A DNA stretch of 64,000 bases from Saccharopolyspora rhizosphaerae (GTDB lineage Bacteria; Actinomycetota; Actinomycetes; Mycobacteriales; Pseudonocardiaceae), in NCBI RefSeq assembly GCF_003931915.1, contig NZ_RSAA01000005.1:1-64000 (forward strand). Reading direction: 5' to 3'. This document shows, in pieces, positions 26,190-33,957 of this stretch. Within the stretch, counting starts at the first letter, position 1. Each line of letters opens with the position of its first letter. The position numbers and the translations under genes are program-made. Under the pieces are notes generated by a model. The model did no database searches. It saw only the letters and a program-made list of their open reading frames with translations, and was not told the origin of the DNA.

Positions 26190-26205
26190 GCCGAAACATT
26201 TCGGC
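26190..26205. promoter_or_regulatory. Palindromic site upstream of the xylanase gene
   Basis: The 16-bp palindrome GCCGAAACATTTCGGC lies in the 418-bp divergent region between the MFS and xylanase genes. CGAA...TTCG half-sites are typical of actinomycete xylan/xyloside regulators of the BxlR/ROK or LacI kind. Binding protein inferred only. Confidence 0.5.
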
Positions 26206-26348
26206 AAGAAGCCGCCAACCTCCGCGCCCTTGCGCGTCGACCAGGAATGACGTCCACAGCGTCGACCCCGCTCGCAGACGTGATCACACCCCGTCCTTGA
26301 TTCTCCACCCCCACGCGCCTAATCTCCACACTCGCGTGAAGTTAGAAA

Positions 26349-26359
26349 GTTTCGGAAAC
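26349..26359. promoter_or_regulatory. Palindromic operator-like site just before the xylanase gene
   Basis: GTTTCGGAAAC is an 11-bp palindrome 33 bases upstream of the xylanase ATG, where a bound repressor would block initiation. Its TTCGGAA centre is related to the site at 26190-26205. Confidence 0.5.
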
Positions 26360-26392
26360 CATTCGACCCCTTCGAGAACGCGGGAGTCCGCG

Positions 26393-27499
26393 ATGAAGCC
26401 GCTCCACCTCGCCGCGACCGCCGTTGCGGCGGTCATGCTGTTGCCCGTCCCCGCCCACGCCGCACCCCAGCCGTCGACGCTGCGCGACGCCGCACCCGAC
26501 GGACTGGTCGTCGGATCGGCCGCCGCCGGCGGTGGGCACCACGAGGACCAGCCCTACCCCGACCCGATCAGCTCCGACCAGGCCTACCGGGACGTGCTCG
26601 GCCGCGAGTTCAGCTCGCTGTCACCGGAGAACCAGATGAAGTGGGAGTACGTCCGCCCTACGCGCGAGACCTACGACTTCGCCGCCGCCGACGCCATCGT
26701 CGACTTCGCCGCGCAGCACGGTCAGGTCGTGCGCGGCCACACCCTGCTGTGGCACAGCCAGAACCCGGAATGGCTGGAGAACGGCAACTTCTCGGCGGAG
26801 GAGCTCCGCGCGATGCTGCGCGAGCACATCCACACCGTCGTCGGACGGTACGCCGGCAGGGTCCAGCAGTGGGACGTGGCCAACGAGATCTTCGACGAGT
26901 CGGGCACCCTGCGCACCACCGAGAACATCTGGATCCGCGAACTCGGTCCGGGCATCATCGCCGACGCCTTCCGCTGGGCGCACGAAGCCGATCCGAACGC
27001 CAAGCTGTTCTTCAACGACTACGGCGTGGAGAGCGACAACGCCAAGAGCGACGCCTACTACGCGCTCATACAGGACCTGCTCGCGCAAGGCGTCCCGGTG
27101 CACGGCTTCTCGGCGCAGGCCCACCTCGACCTCGACGACGGCTTCCCCGCCGACCTGGCGCAGAACCTGCGGCGCTTCGCCGACCTCGGGCTGGACACCG
27201 CCATCACCGAGCTGGACGTGCGGATGACGCTGCCGCAGGGCGGCGCACCCACCGAGCAGCAGCTGGCCGAGCAGGCCGACTTCTACCGGCGAGCCCTGCA
27301 AGCGTGCCTGGACGTCTCCAGCTGCCACTCCTTCACGGTGTGGGGTCTGCCCGACAAGTACTCGTGGGTTCCGGGCACCTTCCCCGACCAGGGAGCAGCG
27401 ACGATCTACTGGGACGACTTCACCCCCAAGCCCGCTCACCACGCCCTCCTGAACACCCTTTCGGCCAACGCGAGCGGACGTGCGACGAGTGAGGGGTGA
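26393..27499 (+). CDS. Secreted GH10 endo-1,4-beta-xylanase
   Basis: The 368-residue protein has a signal peptide (MKPLHLAATAVAAVMLLPVPAHA; cleavage likely after AHA). The mature part is a single GH10 barrel: SPENQMKWEYVRP, RGHTLLWHSQNPEWL, the acid/base Glu165 in WDVANEIFDESG, NDYGVESDNAKSD, and the nucleophile Glu273 in AITELDVRMTLP. A GGGAG site precedes ATG 26393. There is no carbohydrate-binding module. It would cut xylan outside the cell, feeding the xylAB pathway once side enzymes release xylose. Confidence 0.95.
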   Translation: MKPLHLAATAVAAVMLLPVPAHAAPQPSTLRDAAPDGLVVGSAAAGGGHHEDQPYPDPISSDQAYRDVLGREFSSLSPENQMKWEYVRPTRETYDFAAADAIVDFAAQHGQVVRGHTLLWHSQNPEWLENGNFSAEELRAMLREHIHTVVGRYAGRVQQWDVANEIFDESGTLRTTENIWIRELGPGIIADAFRWAHEADPNAKLFFNDYGVESDNAKSDAYYALIQDLLAQGVPVHGFSAQAHLDLDDGFPADLAQNLRRFADLGLDTAITELDVRMTLPQGGAPTEQQLAEQADFYRRALQACLDVSSCHSFTVWGLPDKYSWVPGTFPDQGAATIYWDDFTPKPAHHALLNTLSANASGRATSEG

Positions 27500-28071
27500 A
27501 CACGCCCACGGCCGCGCGACTGCTCGAGACGGCGAGGCCACGGGTCTTGACGGCGCAGTCGCCAGGGGCTGCGCCGTCGGCGCCATCATCGCGGTCCACG
27601 TCCCGAGGACCCTCGGAACGACGAACACGCGAACGTCGGCATGACCAGCTCCGGGGGGTGGGGCGCGGGTGGGGTGGCGGCTGCCGCCCCACCCGCCCTC
27701 CTTGAGCGGCAACCGGTTCTCGCGGGGCCAAGCGTGTGACCGAGTCGTCGGTGAGAAGTGCCGCGTCGACGCACTTCCGACCGGATGACGACAGGCGGAT
27801 GCCCCGGTTGGGGGGAGGAAGTCCTCTCAAGACGGTGACGCACTGGTAGCGCTCGGCTCACCTCGTCTGGCGGCCGGTTCACCGACCGCTGCGGAAGTCC
27901 GCCGAGCATCAGAGCTTCCGCGCCTGGCGTGCTGCACTGCGTTCGCAGGTCTTCGACTGCGCGAGTGCGTCCTCTTCCACCGACGCGGCGGGCTCGGCGC
28001 GCGCGATCCGGCCCGTTCGCGTGCGCAGCCCAGCGTTGGGCGCCAACCGACCGGCTCTCCTGGGAGGGGAC
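27500..28071. other. Gene-free stretch after the xylanase gene
   Basis: No gene is recognised. A G-rich/C-rich imperfect hairpin at 27667-27694 (GGGTGGGGTGGCGG, then CTG, then CCGCCCCACCC) may terminate the xylanase transcript. The right end should hold the promoter of the ECF sigma-factor transcript. Confidence 0.4.
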
Positions 28072-28104
28072 ATGATCATCGGAGGTTCTCCGCCCGTGCG
28101 ATGA
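28072..28104 (+). CDS. Possible 10-residue leader peptide before the ECF sigma-factor gene
   Basis: A very strong GGGAGGGG site precedes an ATG whose frame reads MIIGGSPPVR and stops. Eight bases after the stop begins a perfect hairpin (28113-28136), and the sigma-factor gene starts 167 bases further on. The Pro-Pro pair near the end could slow ribosomes. The layout suggests a regulatory upstream reading frame, but such short frames can occur by chance. Confidence 0.35.
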   Translation: MIIGGSPPVR

Positions 28105-28112
28105 TCTGCCTA

Positions 28113-28136
28113 CCGCCCTCCCCCGTGGGAGGGCGG
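28113..28136 (+). terminator. Hairpin in the ECF sigma-factor leader
   Basis: CCGCCCTCCC, loop CCGT, GGGAGGGCGG is a perfect 10-bp stem with no T run. It may be an attenuator for the sigma-factor mRNA, or a terminator of upstream transcription. Confidence 0.5.
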
Positions 28137-28271
28137 CGCGTGTCATGCGAACGGAGCAGCGCGCGGTCACGAAGGAGCAACGAAAGCCGTTGCTGACGAC
28201 CGGTGTTGCCACGGTCGCGGTAGTGATGATCATCAGCACCGGCGATCGTGATCGTGGACGAGGGGGCGGAC

Positions 28272-29687
28272 ATGGCGGCGTTGCCCACGGAGGCGGGATC
28301 GCAGGAACGCGGTGACGGCGAGCTGATCGAGGCGGTGCGCGACGGCAACACCGAGGCCTACGGCATCCTCTACGAACGGCACGTCTCCGCCGCCTACGCC
28401 ATGGCACGCCAGGTCACCAAGTCCTCCGCGGAAGCCGACGACGTCGTCTCCGAGGCGTTCGCGAAGGTGCTCGACCTGCTGCGGGACCGCCGCGGTCCGA
28501 CATCGGCGTTCCGGGCCTACGTGCTCACCGCCGTCCGGCACGCCGCCTACGACCGCGCCCGCAAGCAGCAACGGCTCCAGTACTCCGAGGACATGGAGAC
28601 CGATCCCCACATCGACCTGTCCCAGCCCTTCACCGACACGGCGGTCGAGGGCGAGGACCGGTCGCTGGTGGCGGCGGCCTTCGCGAAGCTGCCCGAGCGC
28701 TGGCAGATGGTGCTCTGGCACGTCGAGATCGAGGGTTCCGCACCGGCGAAGGTCGCGCCACTGCTGGGCATGACGCCCAACGGTGTGTCCGCACTCGCCT
28801 ACCGCGCCCGGGAAGGCCTCAAGCAGGCGTTCCTGCAGGTGCACCTGGGCAACCTCGACGCCGAGCGGGAGCGCTGCCGGGTCAACATCGAGCGCCTCGG
28901 CGCCTGGACCCGTGGCGGGTTGGCCAAGCGCGAGACCTCGCAGGTCGAATCGCACCTCGACGACTGCGACCGGTGCCGTGCGCTGGCGGCGGAGCTGGTC
29001 GAGATCAACGGGGCGCTGCGCGTGTTCATCGCGCCGTTGGTGCTCGGCGGGAGCGCCACCGCGACCGGCTACCTCGCGGCGATCGGGGCCGGAGGTCTGG
29101 TCGGCGGCGGTGTGGTCGGCGGGATGATCCACCGGGTCGGTGGTCCGCGACGTGCGGCGGTCTCCGGTGCCACGCTCGCCGCCGCGGTGGCCGCGCTCGC
29201 ACTGGCGTTGGCGGCGAACGAGGGCGAGATGCCGCCCGTCGCCTCCTCCACGACGCCACCGCAGCCACCCGCTCGGCAGCAACCGCAGGCGCCACAGCCA
29301 CCACCCGCTCCCCCGGCGGCCCCGCCGGCGTCCACCCCGGCACCCGCGAGCCCAGGTGCCGCACCGGAGCCGAACCGTCCGGCACCGCCACCTGCGCCGG
29401 ACGACACGCCCCAGCCGCCGACCCCGCTGCCGCCGACCCCGCTGCCGCCTCCGCTCGCCGACGGCGACCTCCACACCGCCGTCGGCCTGCTCGGCCTAGG
29501 AGTCGACACCGAGACGCACCTGGTCGTCGACCGCCACGGCGCCGACGCAGGTGCGGAGATCCGCCTTCAACCGGGAGAACCGAACCGCCTCGTCACCCTC
29601 GACCCACCCACCGGCACGCTCACGATCCTCGGCACCCCGGTCGGAGCAACCGAGGACAAGGCCGAAGCACCCTCGACCCACCCCTGA
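28272..29687 (+). CDS. ECF sigma factor fused to a zinc-finger, membrane-spanning anti-sigma-like extension
   Basis: The 471-residue protein starts with sigma-70 regions 2 and 4 (region 2 about 15-100, including EADDVVSEAFAKVLDLL; region 4 about 130-190, PERWQMVLWHVEIEG, NGVSALAYRAREGLK). Next comes a zinc-finger pattern (ESHLDDCDRCRALAAELVEIN; His228, Cys232, Cys235) as in ZAS anti-sigma factors. Then follow glycine-rich hydrophobic segments and a clear membrane helix (about 296-315), a Pro-rich stretch (320-400) and a small C-terminal domain probably outside the cell. Sensor, anti-sigma and sigma thus sit in one chain. ATG 28272 has an AGGGGG site; GTG 28248 is an in-frame alternative. Confidence 0.87.
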   Translation: MAALPTEAGSQERGDGELIEAVRDGNTEAYGILYERHVSAAYAMARQVTKSSAEADDVVSEAFAKVLDLLRDRRGPTSAFRAYVLTAVRHAAYDRARKQQRLQYSEDMETDPHIDLSQPFTDTAVEGEDRSLVAAAFAKLPERWQMVLWHVEIEGSAPAKVAPLLGMTPNGVSALAYRAREGLKQAFLQVHLGNLDAERERCRVNIERLGAWTRGGLAKRETSQVESHLDDCDRCRALAAELVEINGALRVFIAPLVLGGSATATGYLAAIGAGGLVGGGVVGGMIHRVGGPRRAAVSGATLAAAVAALALALAANEGEMPPVASSTTPPQPPARQQPQAPQPPPAPPAAPPASTPAPASPGAAPEPNRPAPPPAPDDTPQPPTPLPPTPLPPPLADGDLHTAVGLLGLGVDTETHLVVDRHGADAGAEIRLQPGEPNRLVTLDPPTGTLTILGTPVGATEDKAEAPSTHP

Positions 29688-29699
29688 CCGGGCAGACCC

Positions 29700-30743
29700 G
29701 CCAAGAACGGTCGAGCGGAAGGCGGTGAGAGCCGACGCTCCCCACCTCGCGCTCCCCCGGCAGCCGTCACGAATTCGCGAGAACTTCGAGGGCTGCAGTT
29801 CCCCCTCGCACTTCGCGCGAAACTCGAGCGGAGGAGCTCGCCCGGCATCGCTGCAGGTCCTGAGCGGGTTCGAGGCGACCTCGCCCTGACACCGCGTCAC
29901 CTTCCTCGAGGAAGCGGCGCACGGGCCCGTCGAACTTCCCGCGAAATTCCGACGGGACAGAGTGCAGCCTGGCGCGAGGAGCCGTGGCTACCTTGCCCCT
30001 GACACGCGAGGACGCCTGCTGATCTCGCTCATGTCCGGGCTGCTCAGAGCCTCGGTCTGCCGAGGGCTCGTCAAATCTCGCCCGCGAAATCCACCGGCTC
30101 GCGCGCAAAAATCCACGGACACCATGCCGTTCCGTCGCAACGAGGTTGCGGCCCGGCCCGACGCGCGCGGGGCGCTTCGTGACCTCCCGCGTGTTGTGCC
30201 AGGTCAAAGGGCCGCTGCTCGAACTTCGCGCGAAGTTCGAACGGCGCAGAGCGGAGCTCGGCGTGAGGGAGTCGTGGCTCCCCCGGTTGTGAAACCGAGA
30301 GGGCGCTTCCTGGGAGAGGGCGTGTCTGGGCTGTCCAGAGCCTTGCTCCACGGGGGCTCGTCCAACATCGCGCGCGAAACCCAGCGGCACGCGCACGTGA
30401 GGCAACAGCTTGCGCGCGACATTCAAGGAGCACCTGCTGTTCAGCCGCGACGAGGTTGTGGTGTCGGCCCGACGCGCGGGAGTGCCTCGTGAGCCCCCGC
30501 GTGTGGGCTTTGAGGGGCGCTGTTCGAACTTCGCGCGAAATGGGAGCGGGGGACTCGCTCGGCACCGCCGCAGGTGCTGAGGGCACGGCGCCCGCGGCAG
30601 CGGCGGCAGACGCCTGGGCACCGCTGGGACAGCCCTGTGGCGAGTGCGGCGCGGCAATGGGTGCGAACGCTCGAACAGCGCCGCAAGCCGATGCACGAAA
30701 CCGCACTGGTCCTGTCCCCCGCGCCGCCCCGCGGGACACGCCC
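29700..30743. repeat. Gene-free array of palindromic repeats (locus A)
   Basis: A stretch of over 1 kb between the sigma-factor gene and the GH5 gene is built of diverged copies of one element. Cores resembling TTCGCGCGAA are centred near 29779, 29816, 29941, 30083, 30230, 30373 and 30532. The last five lie about 142-159 bases apart, and the blocks starting near 29955 and 30247 align with each other over about 290 bases. The first pair, 37 bases apart, matches the two-core unit of locus B. The best copy is the perfect 22-bp palindrome at 30219-30240. Long open frames here are by-products of composition. Confidence 0.8.
30219..30240. repeat. Perfect 22-bp palindrome, reference copy of the repeat core
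   Basis: TCGAACTTCGC followed by its exact reverse complement. The inner 18 bases (GAACTTCGCGCGAAGTTC) recur at 36192-36209, and weaker copies occur throughout loci A, B and C. Confidence 0.85.
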
Positions 30744-32138
30744 TCAGCCAGCTCCGCGCAGGTGGTGGCGGAGCAAGGAGGTGAGGGGCGTCCGCTCCGC
30801 GCACTGGTCGTGGCGGAAACACCTGGCCAACTCCCTGGCTTCCGCCGAGGTGATCCCGGTGAAGCGCTCGGCGAAGCGCCCCACGAGCGGTTCGGCCAGC
30901 AGGATGTGGCGCACCAGGACGTCGGTGAACTTGCGCTTGCCCCACGGGTAGGGCTGGAAGTCCGGGAACTCGCGGTCGAAGACCGCGTCGACGGGGTCGA
31001 GGACGTCGCGCACCCCGGCGTCGGTGCCGCCCCAGGAATCGACGCCGAGACGGCGTTTCGCGGCCAGCACGTCGGCGATGCGGGTGAGGTACGGGCTGTC
31101 CTGGCGGGCGTGGACCAAGCCCTGCAGTCCGATGTCCTTGTACGTCCACAACGACCAGCTCGCACCGTGCTCCTGGTAGATCTCCAGCTGGTCGGCCAGC
31201 ACCTGCAACCGCCACGGTTCGGGCTCACCGTGCGGGTAGAGCGGCCCGAACTCGCCGATCCAGATCGGTGTTCCGGTGCGGCGCATGAACTCGGTGCGTC
31301 GCAGGAACGTCTTCTCCAGCACGTCGCGGTCGAAGTGCTCGCCGCGGGTGGTGCCCGGGTAGCAGGTGGCCTCGGCGGCGATTCCCGGCAGCGCGTAGTC
31401 GTGTGTCGTGTAGATCGAGTTCGGCAGCGGTTCGGTGAAGGCGCTGAAGTCGGTGGCGTAGCGGTTGCCGTCGAGGAACAGCACGTGCCGGGCGTCGACG
31501 GCGCGCACCGCCCGCTCCAGGCGTTGGTAGAACGGTCCGATGCGCTCGTTGGAGGGATCTGCCGGCTCGTTGACCGGGTTGTAGCCGGCTACCTCGGGCC
31601 GGTCCCGGTAGCGGTCGGCGATGGCCTCCCACAGCGCGACGGCCCGGTCCTGGAAGTGCCGGTGCTGCCAGAACGCGGCCACGTGCGTGGGGTTGTCGCT
31701 GTGCCAGTGCTGGTTCTGGCAGCCGGGGAGGGCGTGCAGGTCGATGATGGACCAGATGCCGTGGTCGGCCAGCACGTCGATCACCCGGTCCAGGTGCGCG
31801 AAACCGGACTCCTGGATCTCGGACGGCCGGTCGTCGTCCTCGAAGTGCCGGTAGTTCACCGGGATCCGCACCGAGTTCACGCCCAGCGACGCCAGGTGTG
31901 CGGCGTCGTCGGGACCGAAGAAGCCGTGCAGGAACTCGTCGAAGAACGCCTCGTAGGACTCCCGCCCCATCGTGTCGCGCAGTGCCGCGCGCACCAGCTG
32001 CTCAGGCCCGGGATGGCCGGTGATGAAGTTCTCCATGTTCATCCACCCGCCGAGCCCCACCCCGGTGAGAACGACCGGGGCGCCGGTCTCGTCGACGATC
32101 CTGGACCCGTCCACCCGCAACCACGGCAACGCCGTCAC
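30744..32138 (-). CDS. GH5-family glycoside hydrolase (cellulase-like), cytoplasmic
   Basis: The 464-residue protein has GH5 motifs: LTGVGLGGWMNMENF near the start, VNSVRIPVNYRHFE, IIDLHALPGCQN, the acid/base Glu191 in YNPVNEPADPSN, and the nucleophile Glu296 in PIWIGEFGPLYP. The family cuts beta-glucosidic or beta-mannosidic links. No signal peptide is seen, so it probably acts on imported oligosaccharides or glycosides. GTG 32138 follows GGGAGGAGAG; longer readings lack a site. It is divergent from the decayed sugar-ABC permease genes, suggesting a former uptake-plus-hydrolysis locus. Confidence 0.87.
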   Translation of the reverse strand: MTALPWLRVDGSRIVDETGAPVVLTGVGLGGWMNMENFITGHPGPEQLVRAALRDTMGRESYEAFFDEFLHGFFGPDDAAHLASLGVNSVRIPVNYRHFEDDDRPSEIQESGFAHLDRVIDVLADHGIWSIIDLHALPGCQNQHWHSDNPTHVAAFWQHRHFQDRAVALWEAIADRYRDRPEVAGYNPVNEPADPSNERIGPFYQRLERAVRAVDARHVLFLDGNRYATDFSAFTEPLPNSIYTTHDYALPGIAAEATCYPGTTRGEHFDRDVLEKTFLRRTEFMRRTGTPIWIGEFGPLYPHGEPEPWRLQVLADQLEIYQEHGASWSLWTYKDIGLQGLVHARQDSPYLTRIADVLAAKRRLGVDSWGGTDAGVRDVLDPVDAVFDREFPDFQPYPWGKRKFTDVLVRHILLAEPLVGRFAERFTGITSAEARELARCFRHDQCAERTPLTSLLRHHLRGAG

Positions 32139-32243
32139 GACTGCTCTCCTCCCGTCAGGCGGAAACCGCTCACCCGCGGAACGTAGCCTTCCGTCATCCT
32201 GAGGTCCACGGTCTGGCGAACGAGGGGCTGGCCAGGCACACCG

Positions 32244-32776
32244 GTCGCCTGCAAGCATCGGAAAGCGCTCTTCAAGGACGAGCGCGGCCTGGTCAACCAG
32301 GTGCTGTCCTGGTTCGGACTGCAGGGCGTGGGCTGCTTCGCGCACCCGGACTTCGCGCTGACAACGCTGGTGATCCTCACCGTGTGGACCTTCGGGTCCC
32401 CGGTGCTGATCTTCCCGGCGGGTCTGCGACAGGTCCCACAGCAGTACTACGAGGCGGCGGCCATCGACGCGCGGGCAAGTTCCGCCAGTTCCGTAGCATC
32501 ACGGCTCCGTGGCTGACGCCGATCATCTTCTTCCACCTGGTGCTGCAGGTGATCCACGCTGTCCAGCCGTTCACCCAGGGGTTCATCTCAGCGGCGGCAC
32601 CGGCGGACCGGTCGACCCGACGCTGTTCTACGCGCTCCACCTCAAGGAGCAGGGCTTCACCAACCTCGACAGGAGCTACGCCTCGGCGTTGGCCGGACGG
32701 CTGCTGGTGATCACCGCCGCGTTCACCGCCCCTCAACTTCTCGCTGGCCAAGCACTGGGTGTTCTATGACGACTGA
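32244..32776 (+). pseudogene. Broken sugar ABC-transporter permease (MalF-like)
   Basis: Pieces of a binding-protein-dependent sugar permease run through three frames: DERGLVNQVLSWFGLQGVG and VPQQYYEAAAIDA (with the EAA-loop core), then RSITAPWLTPIIFFHLVLQ, then GGPVDPTLFYALHLKEQG and a C-terminal NFSLAKHWVFYDD. The N-terminal third is missing. At least two frameshifts and a small deletion in the EAA loop rule out function. The stop overlaps the start of the next remnant, preserving the original operon layout. Confidence 0.85.
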
Positions 32777-33700
32777 CCAAGCCATGGCCGGAACGGCCTC
32801 ACCGCAGCGGTTCCCGAGGCTCGACCGCGCAGGCGGGTCGGCCACGCCGCACCGCCAAGCACGTGGTGCTCAGCGCGACCGCGCTGCTCATGCTCGACCC
32901 GCTGCTGTGGATGATCGCGAGCTCGGTCAAGCCGAACGCGCTGATCTTCTGCGACCCGTCGTTGATCCCGACGACCCTCGACCTGTCGAACTACCCGTCG
33001 AGGTGGACGGCGCTGACTCACCCGTTCACCCACTACCTGCTGGACTCGCCGGTCATCGTGGTGGTTCGGTGCTCGGCAACCTGGTCTCGTGCTCGATGGC
33101 CGCGTTCGCCCGGCTGAACTCCCGGGGCAAGCGGCTGTGGTTCGTCAGCATGCTGAAGTCGAACAGGGTGCTTGTGCACGCGGTGATCGTGCCGCAGTAC
33201 GTGCTGTTCGCCCAGCGGCGTTCCTCCCGCTGATCGTGCCGAAACTGCTGGCCACCGATGCGTTTGTCATCTTCGTCGTGGTGCAGTTCTTCCGCGGCGT
33301 CCCGCGGGAGCTCACCGAGGCCGCCTGCACCAACGACACCGGGCATGTCGGGACCTCCTGGCAGATCGTGCTGCCGCTGCCGGCGCTGGCGACCACGGCG
33401 ATCTTCACGTTCACTGGACCGGGAACTACGTCTTCAGCCAGCTGATCTTGCGAGTCACCTGATCGGGCGGGGGATGACATTTCGCGCGAGATGTCATCCC
33501 CCGCCCGATCAGCTAAGACTCACCGACCCGGACGTGCACACCGTGCCGGTGGCGCTGCGAGCGTTCGTGGACTCGACCGCGGACGAGTCCTAGGGTCGAC
33601 GGTTCGCGATGTCGGTCGTCTCGCTGGTGCCGATCTTCGTGAAGCTCTTGTTCGTCAGAAGTACACCGTGAAGGGGATTGCCACGACGGGGTCGAAGTGA
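32766..33700 (+). pseudogene. Broken sugar ABC-transporter permease (MalG-like) interrupted by a palindromic element
   Basis: From ATG 32766 (MTTDQAMAGTASPQRFPR), a MalG-type permease can be followed through several frames: HVVLSATALLMLDPLLWMIA, GNLVSCSMAAFARLNSRGKR, QFFRGVPRELTEAACTND (EAA loop), NYVFSQLIL, then LTDPDVHTVPVALRAFVDST and a final KYTVKGIATTGSK. Multiple frameshifts and an internal stop kill it. Between QLIL and LTDPDV sits a foreign inverted repeat (33459-33512). With the MalF remnant it is what is left of a carbohydrate importer; no binding protein gene is present. Confidence 0.85.
33459..33512. repeat. Inserted 22-bp perfect inverted repeat with TTCGCGCGAG tip
   Basis: The arms read CTGATCGGGCGGGGGATGACAT and, exactly reverse-complemented, ATGTCATCCCCCGCCCGATCAG, with the ten-base tip TTCGCGCGAG. 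It interrupts the MalG remnant between two contiguous segments of the family sequence, and short similar tracts flank it (GAGTCACC left, GACTCACC right). The tip matches the core of the interspersed repeats at loci A and B, so it may be a simple member of that family. Confidence 0.8.
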
Positions 33701-33957
33701 GGGCTGGGACGAAGGTCCCTGGTTCGACCGCGGCACGGCAGGCTCAATGGGTTTTGGGAACTCCATCCCAGCACGGGGGAACTTCCGAGGAGGATGTGAA
33801 CGCTCAGGCGTGAGCGCCCATGGGCACCTCACCTCACATCCCCCTCGTCCACCGCCCAACCGCCTGCCGCGGGTACGACGTTCGTCGGTCGTCACGACCA
33901 CAGGGCGCTTGTACCGTCTCCTCGGTCCCTCCGGGGACGGTGTGAGAGGGACAGTGC

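Noticed and set aside
30219..30240. LexA/SOS box (TCGAAC ... GTTCGA)
   Set aside because: The outer half-sites fit, but the spacing is ten bases instead of four, and the inner sequence is itself palindromic and repeated as part of the intergenic repeat family.
29700..30743. CRISPR array
   Set aside because: Units are about 145 bases, highly diverged and lack short identical repeats with unique spacers. No cas genes are nearby.
29767..32186. Long open frames across repeat locus A on both strands (for example 29767-31215 minus and 30456-32186 plus)
   Set aside because: They run through palindromic repeats and antisense to the GH5 gene, are Arg/Ser/Ala-rich, and have no domain pattern. Recurrent peptides such as SREVRT and LRAKFE are just translations of the repeat core.
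32258..32275. LacI/CcpA-like operator GGAAAGCGCTCTTC
   Set aside because: The bases encode KHRKALFKDE of the MalF-like remnant, so the resemblance is explained by coding sequence.
33714..33745. tRNA-like GGTTCGACC segment
   Set aside because: There is no acceptor or anticodon stem around it. No tRNA gene was found in the window.
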